64,000 nt of DNA from Streptomyces sp. HNM0574 (GCF_012726235.1 NZ_JAASAH010000001.1:124001-188000); one strand, 5' to 3'. Shown: positions 49,588 to 57,510, counted from the first letter of the stretch. Program-made: numbers and translations. The notes: generated from the letters alone by a model not told the origin.

Positions 49588-50721
49588 ATGCCCGCTTTCG
49601 CACTGGAAGCCGAACAGCTGGAGTGGTGCGAGGACCTGCGGAAACTCACGGCCGCACGGCTGCGCCCCCTGGCCGGACGGGCCGCCCCCGGCACCCTCAA
49701 CCGCGAACTCGTCGCGGAACTCGGCGAACTGGGCCTCGTCGCCCGCGTCGCCCCGCCCGACGGCGCCCCCGTCCGGGCCCTCGACCTGTGCCTGCTGCGG
49801 GAGACCCTGGCCCGCGAGTGCACCGAGGCCGAGACGGCGCTCGCGCTCCAGGGCCTCGGCGCCGGACCGCTCGCCCTCGACGGCACGGCGGAGCAGCGGG
49901 CGCGCTGGCTGGGCGAGATCGCCGCGGGCCGCGCCGTCGCCGCCTTCGCGCTGAGCGAGCCGGGCGCGGGCAGCGACGCGGCGGCCCTCGCGCTCGCCGC
50001 CGCTCCGGACGGCACGGGCGAGGGCTGGCAGCTGTCCGGCACCAAGACCTGGATCTCCAACGCCCCGCACGCCGACGTCCACAGCGTCTTCGCCCGTACC
50101 GGCGACGCGGCGGAGGGCGCGCGGGGCATCACCGCCTTCCTCGTCCCCGCGGACCGGCCCGGGCTCACGGGCGAGCCGCTGGACATGCTCTCGCCGCACC
50201 CCATCGGCACCCTCAGCTTCGACCGGGTACCCGTCACCCGGGCCGATGTCCTCGGCGAGGTGGGGCGCGGCTTCGGCGTCGCCATGCGCACCCTCAACCT
50301 GTTCCGGCCCAGCGTCGGCGCGTTCGCCGTCGGCATGGCCCAGGCCGCCCTCGACGCCGCGCTCGAACACGCCGGACGGCGCCGGGCCTTCGGCGCCCCG
50401 CTCCGCGAACTCCAGTCCGTGGCCCACCAGTTGGCCGAGACCGCCACCCGCGTCGAGTCCGCGCGGCTGCTGGTCTACGCCGCGGCCGCCGCGTACGACC
50501 GCGGCGACCCCGGCATCGCGCGGTACGCCGCGATGGCCAAGCTGCACGCCACCGAGACCGCGCAGCAGGCCGTCGACACGGCCGTCCAGATCCACGGCGC
50601 CGCCGCGCTCCAGCGCGGCCACCTGCTCGAACACCTCTACCGCGAGGTGCGCGCCCCGCGCATCTACGAAGGCGCGAGCGAGGTCCAGCGCTCGATCATC
50701 GCGAAGGAGCTCTACCGGTGA
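49588..50721 (+). CDS. Acyl-CoA dehydrogenase
   Basis: 377 residues, normal for the family. FAD/substrate segments include AAFALSEPGAGSDAAALAL, WQLSGTKTWISNAPHADV and the C-terminal IHGAAALQRGHLLEHLYREV with catalytic Glu in APRIYEGASEVQRSIIAKE. It would introduce or remove a double bond in an acyl-CoA of the aromatic pathway. ATG start with CAGGAGG 7 nt upstream. Its stop overlaps the Rid-family gene (GTGA). It is divergent from the ligase gene, so both sides of the cluster share a regulatory gap. Confidence 0.9.
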   Translation: MPAFALEAEQLEWCEDLRKLTAARLRPLAGRAAPGTLNRELVAELGELGLVARVAPPDGAPVRALDLCLLRETLARECTEAETALALQGLGAGPLALDGTAEQRARWLGEIAAGRAVAAFALSEPGAGSDAAALALAAAPDGTGEGWQLSGTKTWISNAPHADVHSVFARTGDAAEGARGITAFLVPADRPGLTGEPLDMLSPHPIGTLSFDRVPVTRADVLGEVGRGFGVAMRTLNLFRPSVGAFAVGMAQAALDAALEHAGRRRAFGAPLRELQSVAHQLAETATRVESARLLVYAAAAAYDRGDPGIARYAAMAKLHATETAQQAVDTAVQIHGAAALQRGHLLEHLYREVRAPRIYEGASEVQRSIIAKELYR

Positions 50722-51146
50722 CCCCCACCCCCGGCACCCCCGTCCCGCACCTGGCACGCACCAACCCCGGCGCGCTCTCCCCGCCCACCGGCTTCTCGCA
50801 CGCCGTGACCGCCACCGGATCGCGGCTGGTCTTCCTCGCCGGGCAGACCGCGCTCGACGGGGACGGGCACGTCCGGCACCCCGGCGACCTGCCGGCCCAG
50901 TTCCGGCTCGCCCTCGGCAACCTCCTCGCCGCGCTGGACGCCTCCGGCGGCACCCCGGCCGACCTCGCCCGCGTCACCGTCTACACCACCGACGTCCCCG
51001 CCTACCGCGCCGTGGCCCGCGAACTGGGCGCCGTCTGGCGGGAGCTGGCGGGCCGCGACTACCCGGCGATGGCCGTGATCGGCGCCGTCCGCCTCTGGGA
51101 CGAGCAGGCCCTCGTCGAACTCGACGGCATCGCGGCCCTGCCCTGA
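50718..51146 (+). CDS. Rid (YjgF/UK114) family protein
   Basis: 142 residues with the Rid fold: GFSHAVTATGSRLVFLAGQT, FRLALGNLLAALDASGGTPADL and VTVYTTDVPAYRAVARELG. The position where RidA has its catalytic Arg (the PARS-C-VEV context) reads YPAMAVIGAVRLWDEQALVE, so Met replaces it. It may therefore not be a standard enamine/imine deaminase; some Rid subgroups lacking Arg work on other substrates, such as 2-aminomuconate. A Rid-like protein is also found in the Azoarcus 2-aminobenzoate cluster, which slightly favours an amino-aromatic substrate. GTG start inside the dehydrogenase stop. Confidence 0.85.
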   Translation: MTPTPGTPVPHLARTNPGALSPPTGFSHAVTATGSRLVFLAGQTALDGDGHVRHPGDLPAQFRLALGNLLAALDASGGTPADLARVTVYTTDVPAYRAVARELGAVWRELAGRDYPAMAVIGAVRLWDEQALVELDGIAALP

Positions 51147-51158
51147 GCGGCACCCCGT

Positions 51159-51193
51159 GCCCGGCCCCCGGCGCACCGTGCCGGGGGCCGGGC
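51159..51193. terminator. Terminator after the Rid-family gene
   Basis: Perfect 14-bp stem GCCCGGCCCCCGGC/GCCGGGGGCCGGGC with a 7-nt loop. Confidence 0.8.
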
Positions 51194-51298
51194 CCCGCTG
51201 CCGCGCGATGAGTTCCGTCCGGGGCTACGGTCCGTACCAGGGACAGGGCTGTGCGGCGCCCGGCCGCACCCCGGACCGGCGCTCGCGGAGGTACGGCC

Positions 51299-51910
51299 AT
51301 GAAACTCACGCTGACGCTCTTCCTCACCCTGGACGGCGTCTTCCAGGGCCCGGGCGGCCCCGACGAGGACCGCAGCGGCGGCTTCACGCTGGGCGGCTGG
51401 GTGGTGCCGTACCTGGACGAGGACTTCAACGCCGCGGTGACGGCCTGGTTCGCCCGGGCCGACGCCTTCCTGCTGGGCCGCCGGACGTACGAGATCTTCG
51501 CCGGGTACTGGCCCAAGGTCACCGACCCGGACGACCCCGTCGCAGGACCGCTCAACGCGCTGCCGAAGTACGTCGCCTCCAGCACGCTGACCTCGGCCGA
51601 CTGGGAGCACGCGGTACTGCTGGAGGGGGACTCCGTCGAGGCGGTGCGGCAACTGAAGCAGGCCCCGGGCCGCGAGCTCCAGATCCACGGCAGCGGCACC
51701 CTCGCCCGCACCCTCCTCGCCCACCAACTCATCGACGAGTACCGCCTGTTGACCTTCCCCGTCGTCCTCGGCCACGGCAAACACCTCTTCACCGAGGGCA
51801 CCCCGCCCACCGCCCTCAAGCCGGCCGACAGCAGCACCACCTCGACGGGCGTCCGCATCACCACGTACCACCCGGCGGGGGCACCGGAGTTCGGGACGGT
51901 GGGGGAGTAG
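51299..51910 (+). CDS. RibD/dihydrofolate-reductase-like domain protein
   Basis: 203 residues of the RibD C-terminal/DHFR-like fold. LTLFLTLDGVFQGPGGPDED at the start, FLLGRRTYEIFAGYWPKVTD (the NADPH-contact GRRTYE), and LQIHGSGTLARTLLAHQLIDEYRLLTFPVVLG near the C-terminus are characteristic. Such stand-alone proteins are probably NADPH-dependent reductases of unknown substrate; they are common in Streptomyces. ATG start with GGAGG 8 nt upstream. It stands alone between two terminators. Confidence 0.86.
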   Translation: MKLTLTLFLTLDGVFQGPGGPDEDRSGGFTLGGWVVPYLDEDFNAAVTAWFARADAFLLGRRTYEIFAGYWPKVTDPDDPVAGPLNALPKYVASSTLTSADWEHAVLLEGDSVEAVRQLKQAPGRELQIHGSGTLARTLLAHQLIDEYRLLTFPVVLGHGKHLFTEGTPPTALKPADSSTTSTGVRITTYHPAGAPEFGTVGE

Positions 51911-51923
51911 GGCCCCGAACGGC

Positions 51924-51968
51924 CGCGGTGGCGCGCCCGTCCCCGGCCGGGACGGACGCGCCACCGCG
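51924..51968. terminator. Bidirectional terminator between the DHFR-like and the small secreted protein genes
   Basis: Outer perfect 12-bp stem CGCGGTGGCGCG/CGCGCCACCGCG with an inner CCGTCCC/GGGACGG continuation. It separates two convergent genes. Confidence 0.8.
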
Positions 51969-51981
51969 CGCGAAGGGGCCG

Positions 51982-52161
51982 TCAGCGGAGCAGGCCCCCG
52001 CCCAGGAGGTTGTCCGTCACCTCGCCCGCGAAGCGCAGGCCCGCGCGCTCCTTGGGCGTGAGCCGGTCGTGGTCGCCGGAGGGGGCGGCGGTGGCGGTGC
52101 CGGTGCCGAGGCAGACGGCGGCGAGCAGGACGGCGAGCGGGACGGTGAGCCGACGGAACAT
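51982..52161 (-). CDS. Small secreted protein, 59 aa
   Basis: A signal peptide (MFRRLTVPLAVLLAAVCLGT ... ATAA, about 1-26) with Ala-X-Ala cleavage before APSGDHD leaves a mature peptide of roughly 33 residues: basic/acidic, LTPKERAGLRFAGEVTDNLL, no cysteine. The hydrophobic core contains one Cys but no lipobox. Function unknown; such tiny exported proteins are frequent in Streptomyces and mostly unstudied. ATG start with GAAGGATT upstream. Located downstream of murA in the same direction, but a terminator lies between... on the other side, so it is probably transcribed by itself. Confidence 0.62.
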   Translation of the reverse strand: MFRRLTVPLAVLLAAVCLGTGTATAAPSGDHDRLTPKERAGLRFAGEVTDNLLGGGLLR

Positions 52162-52285
52162 GGGCAATCCTTCGTGGTGAGCGGTCCGTTGAACGCCGTC
52201 AGCCTGGCCCACCCGCGGGCTCCCGCCCCGCCGTACGACACGGCCGCTGCTGCGAAAGGCCCAGCACCTTCGCCCGCACAGCACG

Positions 52286-52326
52286 ACGCTCCCGGCTCCG
52301 CCGCGGACAGGCGGGGCCGGGAGCGT
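52286..52326. terminator. Terminator after the HTH-MurA gene
   Basis: Stem ACGCTCCCGGC/GCCGGGAGCGT (11 bp) extended by TCCGCC/GGCGGG with one G-T pair, loop of about 8 nt. It lies 27 nt past the stop on the reverse strand. Confidence 0.75.
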
Positions 52327-52352
52327 GCCGGGACCGGGAGCGTGCGGGCCCC

Positions 52353-53882
52353 TCAGATGTCCCGGAAGGTCTCGATCTGGGCGCCGACCTCGTTGAGGCG
52401 TTCGGCGAGGTCCTCGTAGCCGCGGTTGATGACGTAGACGTTGCGCAGCACCGAGGTGCCCTCGGCGGCCATCATCGCGAGGAGGACGACGACGGCGGGG
52501 CGGAGCGCGGGCGGGCACATCATCTCGGAGGCGCGCCACCGCGTCGGCCCCTCGACCAGCACCCGGTGCGGGTCGAGCAACTGGAGCCTGCCGCCGAGGC
52601 GGTTGAGGTCGGTGAGGTAGATGGCGCGGTTGTCGTAGACCCAGTCGTGGATGAGGGTCTGGCCCTGCGCGGACGCGGCGATGGCCGCGAAGAAGGGCAC
52701 GTTGTCGATGTTGAGGCCGGGGAACGGCATCGGGTGGATCTTGTCGATCGGCGCCTCCAGCTTGGAGGGCCGGACGGTGAGGTCGAGCAGCCGGGTGCGG
52801 CCGTTGTCCGCGCGGTACTCGGTGCCGCGTTCGACGTCGAGCCCCATCTCCTCCAGCACCGCGAGCTCGATCTCCAGGAACTCCACCGGCACGCGCCGCA
52901 CGGTGAGTTCGGACTCGGTCACGACGGCGGCGGCGACCAGGCTCATCGCCTCGACCGGGTCCTCGGAGGGCGAGTAGTCGACGTCGACGTCGATGTGCGG
53001 GACGCCGTGCACGGTCAGCGTCGTCGTGCCCACGCCCTCGACCCGTACGCCGAGCTGCTCCAGGTAGAAGCACAGGTCCTGGACCATGTAGTTGGAGGAG
53101 GCGTTGCGGATGACAGTGACGCCGTCGTGCCGGGCCGCGGCGAGCAGCGCGTTCTCCGTGACGGTGTCCCCGCGTTCGGTCAGCACGATGGGCCGGGACG
53201 GGGAGACCTCGCGGTCGACCTCGGCGTGGTAGATGCCCTCGGTGGCGGTGACGTCCAGACCGAAGTGGCGCAGGGCGCTCATGTGCGGCTCGACGGTGCG
53301 GGTGCCGAGGTCGCAGCCGCCCGCGTACGGGATGCGGAAGCGGTCGACGCGGTGCAGCAGCGGGCCGAGGAACATGATGATGCTGCGGGTGCGGCGCGCG
53401 GCCTCCTCGTCGATGCCCGCCAGGTCGAGTTCGGCCGGGGGCACGATCTCCAGGTCCGCGCCGTCGTTGATCCAGCGGGTGCGGACGCCGACGGAGGAGA
53501 GGACCTCCAGGATGCGGTAGACCTCCTCGATCCGCGCGACCCGACGGAGCACCGTGCGGCCGGAGTTGAGGAGCGAGGCGCACAGCAGCGCGACGCAGGC
53601 GTTCTTGCTCGTCTTCACGTCGATGCTGCCGGAGAGCCGGCGTCCGCCGACGACGCGCAGATGCATCGGGCCCGAGTACCCGAGGGAGACGATCTCGCTG
53701 TCGAGCGCCTCCGAGATCCGGGCGATCATCTCAAGGCTGATGTTCTGATTACCGCGCTCGATGCGGTTCACGGCGCTCTGGCTGGTGCCGAGCGCTTCCG
53801 CGAGTTGCGCCTGGGTCCAGCCACGGTGCTGGCGGGCGTCACGGATCAGCTGCCCGATGCGGGCGAGGTAGTCGTCGGTCAT
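52353..53882 (-). CDS. murA: XRE helix-turn-helix / UDP-GlcNAc 1-carboxyvinyltransferase (MurA) fusion
   Basis: 509 residues. Residues 8-62 are an XRE-type HTH: IGQLIRDARQHRGWTQAQLA, then LGTSQSAVNRIERGNQN. From about 72 the rest is a full MurA: substrate residues Lys93-Asn94 in DVKTSKNACVALL, the loop with PEP-reacting Cys190 in AGGCDLGTRTVEPHMSAL, and PFPGLNIDNVPFFAAIAA. MurA starts peptidoglycan precursor synthesis by adding enolpyruvate to UDP-GlcNAc. So this is a potentially active enzyme joined to a DNA-binding domain. ATG start with no ribosome site; TACGGT is 7 nt upstream, overlapping an 18-bp operator. Streptomyces usually also has a normal MurA elsewhere, so this is probably the second paralogue. 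Confidence 0.92.
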   Translation of the reverse strand: MTDDYLARIGQLIRDARQHRGWTQAQLAEALGTSQSAVNRIERGNQNISLEMIARISEALDSEIVSLGYSGPMHLRVVGGRRLSGSIDVKTSKNACVALLCASLLNSGRTVLRRVARIEEVYRILEVLSSVGVRTRWINDGADLEIVPPAELDLAGIDEEAARRTRSIIMFLGPLLHRVDRFRIPYAGGCDLGTRTVEPHMSALRHFGLDVTATEGIYHAEVDREVSPSRPIVLTERGDTVTENALLAAARHDGVTVIRNASSNYMVQDLCFYLEQLGVRVEGVGTTTLTVHGVPHIDVDVDYSPSEDPVEAMSLVAAAVVTESELTVRRVPVEFLEIELAVLEEMGLDVERGTEYRADNGRTRLLDLTVRPSKLEAPIDKIHPMPFPGLNIDNVPFFAAIAASAQGQTLIHDWVYDNRAIYLTDLNRLGGRLQLLDPHRVLVEGPTRWRASEMMCPPALRPAVVVLLAMMAAEGTSVLRNVYVINRGYEDLAERLNEVGAQIETFRDI

Positions 53883-53893
53883 GGAGATGACCG

Positions 53894-53911
53894 TATCTCA
53901 GTTGTGAGATA
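53894..53911. promoter_or_regulatory. Operator TATCTC-N6-GAGATA upstream of the HTH-MurA gene
   Basis: TATCTCAGTTGTGAGATA, an 18-bp dyad with perfect 7-bp arms (TATCTCA/TGAGATA). It starts 12 nt upstream of the ATG and overlaps the TACGGT -10 candidate (53890-53895), so binding would block transcription. The same TATCTC-N6-GAGATA arrangement lies at 58337-58354 before aconitase. Autoregulation by the HTH domain of the fusion protein is the simplest reading, but unproven. Confidence 0.65.
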
Positions 53912-54001
53912 GCGGCGCGAGGGGGTGCGGCGGGGCGTGTCGTGCCCGGTGCGCGCGTCCACGCGCGGGGCCTGTGAGGCCCGTGTTGCGGGGGTACGCG
54001 G

Positions 54002-54035
54002 CGGGGGCGGCCCCGTGTGTACGGTTCCGCCCCCG
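54002..54035. terminator. Hairpin after the amine oxidase gene
   Basis: 9-bp stem CGGGGGCGG/CCGCCCCCG with a 16-nt loop, 32 nt past the amine oxidase stop on the reverse strand. Confidence 0.55.
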
Positions 54036-54066
54036 GTCACCCGTTCGCCGTATTCGTTCGCCTTGC

Positions 54067-55452
54067 TCAGCTTTCGGTGGGCTTCCAGGCGGCGGCGATC
54101 TCCTCGGCCGCGCGCTCGCCGGAGGCGATGGCGCCGTCGATGTACCCGTTCCAGACGGAGGCGCTCTCGGTGCCGGCCCAGTGGACGCGGCCGGCCGGTG
54201 CGCGCCAGCCGTCCTCGCCGTACGCGTGCCAGGTGCCGGGGGTGGGGACGGCCGCGTAGCCGCCGCCGGCCCAGGTGTCGGACGGCCAGATCTTCTCGGT
54301 GTAGTCGCGGGGCTCGCCGGCGTCCGGGCCGAACAGCTCCGTCAGCGTGCCCAGCACCTCGCGCCTGCGCGCATCCGCGTCCAGCCGCTGCCAGTGCCGC
54401 AGCCGGTCGCCGTAGACGAAGGCGACGAGGGTGCCGGAGGCGGCGTCCTCGGGGGAGTTGTCGAAGACGACGCCGACGGGGTGCTCCCCGTACAGCGTGG
54501 CCTGGCCCGAGAGTCCGGCCTCGCGCCAGAAGGGGCGGTCGTAGCAGGCGTGCACCTTGGCGACGTCGCCCATCGGGCTGCGGTGCAGCCAACGGCGTCG
54601 CGCGAGGGGCAGTTGGGGGCTGAAGGCGATGCCCGTCGTCGCCTGGGGCGGGGTGGCGACCACGACGCGCTCGGCGCGCACGCTCCCCCGCGCGGTGTGT
54701 ACGCGCACGCCGTCCGGGAGCTGTTCGACGCGGAGGACGGGGGTGTTCAGGTGCAGGCGGTCGCCCAGGTGCGCTGCGGCGGCGAGCGCGGGGGCCTGCG
54801 CGCCGTCGGCGAAGCGGCGTTCCTGGGCGCAGCCCTCGGTCTCCATCAGCTCGTCGAAGCTGCCCGCGGCGGCGATGTAGAAGAGCAGGTGGAAGAGGGA
54901 GAGGTCGCGCGGTTCGCAGGACCACACGCCCTGGACGGCGAGGGCGAGGCGGCGCCGCGCCGCGGGTGAGGCGACGGTGCGCTCGCACCAGGAGTGCACG
55001 GTCTCGCTGTCCCACTCCTCGGCGCGGGGCGTCCCGGCGGGGGCGTCGAGCCGGATGTGCGCGGCGAGTTCGTCGAGGCGTTCGGCGGCGGCGAGGTACT
55101 CCGCCATGCCGGGGCCTTCGTCCGGGCCGGCCCCGTCGTAGGGGCTGCGGGTGCCGTCGTGCCAGAGCTCCAGGTGCTTGCCGGTGTTCCAGGTGGGGAA
55201 GGTGGCGCAGCCGAAGCGCTCGGCCCAGGCGAGCAGCCGGTGCTGGGTCGGGCCCGCCCACTGGCCGCCGTGGTCGATGACGGCGGTGCCGCGCCGCTCG
55301 GTGAGGACGCGCCCGCCGACGCGTGCGGAGGCTTCGAGCAGCACGGCGGGGATGCCGCGTTCGGTGAGGTTCAGCGCGGCGGACAGCCCGGCGTACCCGG
55401 CGCCGATGACGACGGCCGGTGCCTGTGCGGGGAGCTCAGCCTGAGGGGACAT
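54067..55452 (-). CDS. FAD-dependent amine oxidase (flavin monoamine oxidase family)
   Basis: 461 residues. Dinucleotide-binding VVIGAGYAGLSAALNLTERG, LLEASARVGGRVLTER and the substrate/flavin region VIDHGGQWAGPTQHRLLAWA at the N-terminus. The C-terminal flavin motif is GRVHWAGTESASVWNGYIDG. The family oxidises primary amines or polyamines, or amino acids, to imines with release of H2O2. The neighbouring NCS1 transporter and TetR regulator suggest a catabolic unit for an imported N-compound, with the substrate unknown. ATG start with GAAGGAAG 9 nt upstream. A TetR-type operator lies 21 nt upstream. Confidence 0.88.
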   Translation of the reverse strand: MSPQAELPAQAPAVVIGAGYAGLSAALNLTERGIPAVLLEASARVGGRVLTERRGTAVIDHGGQWAGPTQHRLLAWAERFGCATFPTWNTGKHLELWHDGTRSPYDGAGPDEGPGMAEYLAAAERLDELAAHIRLDAPAGTPRAEEWDSETVHSWCERTVASPAARRRLALAVQGVWSCEPRDLSLFHLLFYIAAAGSFDELMETEGCAQERRFADGAQAPALAAAAHLGDRLHLNTPVLRVEQLPDGVRVHTARGSVRAERVVVATPPQATTGIAFSPQLPLARRRWLHRSPMGDVAKVHACYDRPFWREAGLSGQATLYGEHPVGVVFDNSPEDAASGTLVAFVYGDRLRHWQRLDADARRREVLGTLTELFGPDAGEPRDYTEKIWPSDTWAGGGYAAVPTPGTWHAYGEDGWRAPAGRVHWAGTESASVWNGYIDGAIASGERAAEEIAAAWKPTES

Positions 55453-55472
55453 ACCGGCTTCCTTCTCTTCTC

Positions 55473-55488
55473 TGACTGGTCAGTCAAT
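55473..55488. promoter_or_regulatory. TetR-type operator 1 (amine oxidase side)
   Basis: TGACTGGTCAGTCAAT, a dyad centred on the amine oxidase promoter. It shares its core (TGACT-N-GTC-N-G) with the sites at 55581-55597 and 57443-57461. Confidence 0.6.
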
Positions 55489-55580
55489 TTACGCGCCTAC
55501 CCCAACTCCCGCTCCATGAACGCCTCTGAGGTCTTCATCACCCAGGCGTTGACAGTTGGTGGGCCCGTCAGAACACTCAC

Positions 55581-55597
55581 TTGACTAGTCAGCCAAT
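55581..55597. promoter_or_regulatory. TetR-type operator 2 (transporter side)
   Basis: TTGACTAGTCAGCCAAT, near-identical to operator 1 in inverted sense. It lies 24 nt before the start of the small membrane protein gene, where it would cover the start site of a promoter with TTGACA at 55549-55554. Confidence 0.6.
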
Positions 55598-55620
55598 CAA
55601 CAAAGCAAGGAGTGGTCCCC

Positions 55621-55791
55621 GTGGACGCCAAGGAGTTCGACGCGGAACTGGAGCGCAGACTGCGGCTCCTGGAGGACCCCGGCAGCGGCGAGGGCGTCCT
55701 CGACCCCCTGCCCGCGCGCGATCTGTGGCTGACGGTCCTGGGGCTGATCGCCGTGAGCGCCGTCATGTTGTGGTGGGGGTATCCGGGGTGA
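55621..55791 (+). CDS. Single-helix micro-membrane protein, 56 aa, coupled to the NCS1 transporter
   Basis: A 56-residue protein: the first 34 residues are charged and helical (AKEFDAELERRLRLLED), then one transmembrane helix (LWLTVLGLIAVSAVMLWWG) and a short PG end. GTG start with AAGGAG 11 nt upstream. The stop overlaps the transporter start (GTGA), so both proteins are made in a fixed ratio, which points to an accessory subunit of the permease or help in its folding. I recognise no named family. Short enough to be missed by usual gene calling. Confidence 0.75.
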   Translation: MDAKEFDAELERRLRLLEDPGSGEGVLDPLPARDLWLTVLGLIAVSAVMLWWGYPG

Positions 55792-57269
55792 GCGCCACCG
55801 AAGCCGGCCGCGGCGCGGACGCCGCGCGGGCCGCGGACACCGAGGGCGCCGAGGCGGTGCCGTCCGACGCGAAACTGAACGAACTTCCCGTACTGCGCAA
55901 GGAACGCATATGGGGCTTCTGGGAGTTCTCCTCCGTCAACGTCGGCCTGGCGATCGCCACCTGGGCGTTCCTCCAGGGCGGCGCCGTCGCGTACTACGTC
56001 GGCGCGAAGGCGGCCATCGCGAGCATCGTGATCGGTTACGGGATCAGCGTGTTCCTGGTGGCCCTCGCGCCGAGCCTGCCGTCCGGACGGTACGGGGTGG
56101 AGCAATTCACCGCGCTGCGCAGCGTGTTCGGTGGCAAGGGCGCCCGGATCGTGATGATCGTCATGTCCGCGCTGCTCGCCGCCGCCTGGTCCGCGGTGCT
56201 GGCGATCATGTGCGGGCACGCGATCGCGAACGTCTCCAACCAGCTCTTCGGCACGCACCTCGGGCACGGCGGGATCGCCGTCAGCCTGATCGCGCTCGCG
56301 GCCGTCGTCGTCTCCTGGCTGGTGCTGGCCCGCGGCCCGGTCTCGATCGCCTGGGTGAACCGCTTCGTGGCGCCCGGGCTCGTCGTCGTCACACTCGGCA
56401 TGCTGGCGCTGGTCTTCACGAAGGCGAGCTGGTCCGAGCTGGTCGCGGCGCCGCCGCTCGGCGGCGCCGGGGGTGATCCGCACCTGAACTTCATGCTCGC
56501 CGTCGAGCTCAACATCGCGGGCGGGTTCGCCTGGTGGCCGAACGTGGGCAACCTCGCCCGGCTCTCGCGCAGCAGCCGGGCCGCGTACTGGCCCAACGTC
56601 GTCGGACTCTTCCTCGCCTCCGTACTCGCCGCCGTCGTCGGGGTGTTCGCCGCGCTCGTGCTCTCCTCCGAGGACCCGACGCTGTGGATGGTGCCGCTCG
56701 GCGGGGCCGTGCTCGGCGTGGTCGCGCTGGCGTTCGTCGGCTTCGCGAACGTCACCAGCGTCGTGGCGCAGGGGTACTCGTCGATGGTCGCGCTCAAGGG
56801 CGGCGGCGGGCGGCTGCTGCGCCGCGTCTCCTGGCCGGTGCTCGCCGCCGTCGTGCTCGCGCCCGCCGCGGTCGTGGTCTTCTTCCCGGAGGCGGTGTAC
56901 GACAATTACGGCCGGTTCGTCTCCTGGGGCGCCGTGCTCGTCGCGCCGCTCTGCGGGGTGCAGATCACCGACTTCTTCCTGCTGCGCCGGGGCGAGCTGC
57001 GCTTGCGGGATCTGTACCTGCCGGACGACGTATCGCGATACGCTTTCTGGCGCGGCTACAACCCGGTCGCGTTCCTGGCGGTGGCCGCCGGGGCCGTGAC
57101 CTACGCGCTGCTGCTCAACCCCGTCAGCTACGAACCGGAGCCAGTCTTCGCATATGTGACGGCATCCCTGCCGTCGTTCGCTGTCGCGGCTGTGCTGCAC
57201 TATGTGCTGTCGCTCGTGGTCGTGCGACGGCTCGGCCGGGGTGGCTACGCCGCGCGGACGCGGCGCTGA
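55788..57269 (+). CDS. NCS1-family purine/cytosine-type permease
   Basis: 493 residues with about twelve transmembrane helices. RIWGFWEFSSVNVGLAIATW with AFLQGGAVAYYVGAKAAIAS is the start typical of the nucleobase:cation symporter-1 family, and GGFAWWPNVGNLARLSRSSR and FVGFANVTSVVAQGYSSM follow. The substrate could be cytosine, purine, hydantoin, thiamine or a similar compound; conserved positions cannot be resolved by eye. The first 40 residues are hydrophilic. GTG start overlaps the micro-protein stop. TetR-type operators lie on both sides of the unit. Confidence 0.88.
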   Translation: MSATEAGRGADAARAADTEGAEAVPSDAKLNELPVLRKERIWGFWEFSSVNVGLAIATWAFLQGGAVAYYVGAKAAIASIVIGYGISVFLVALAPSLPSGRYGVEQFTALRSVFGGKGARIVMIVMSALLAAAWSAVLAIMCGHAIANVSNQLFGTHLGHGGIAVSLIALAAVVVSWLVLARGPVSIAWVNRFVAPGLVVVTLGMLALVFTKASWSELVAAPPLGGAGGDPHLNFMLAVELNIAGGFAWWPNVGNLARLSRSSRAAYWPNVVGLFLASVLAAVVGVFAALVLSSEDPTLWMVPLGGAVLGVVALAFVGFANVTSVVAQGYSSMVALKGGGGRLLRRVSWPVLAAVVLAPAAVVVFFPEAVYDNYGRFVSWGAVLVAPLCGVQITDFFLLRRGELRLRDLYLPDDVSRYAFWRGYNPVAFLAVAAGAVTYALLLNPVSYEPEPVFAYVTASLPSFAVAAVLHYVLSLVVVRRLGRGGYAARTRR

Positions 57270-57442
57270 AGACCGCCGCCGCCGTCCGGTGCAAAGTGCG
57301 CTTCGGGGATGTGGCGCGCTCGGGGTGCACCGGCCGGCGGCGGCTCCCCCGCCTCTCCACCCGCCCCGCTCCCCTCCCGGTTCGCGCTCGTGAAGTGCCT
57401 TTCCCGGCAGGGGAGTTGGGCGTGGCGAGCGTCACTCCGATG

Positions 57443-57461
57443 TTGACTGGTCGGCAAGTCA
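57443..57461. promoter_or_regulatory. TetR-type operator 3 (regulator promoter)
   Basis: TTGACTGGTCGGCAAGTCA, upstream of the regulator gene. It overlaps a TTGACT -35 candidate (57443-57448); a TAGGCT -10 candidate lies at 57469-57474. The same half-site as operators 1 and 2, so the regulator is probably self-controlled. Confidence 0.6.
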
Positions 57462-57510
57462 GGATTGATAGGCTGCCGTTGATCTTTACCGGACCGAGGG
57501 GGTCGCGACC

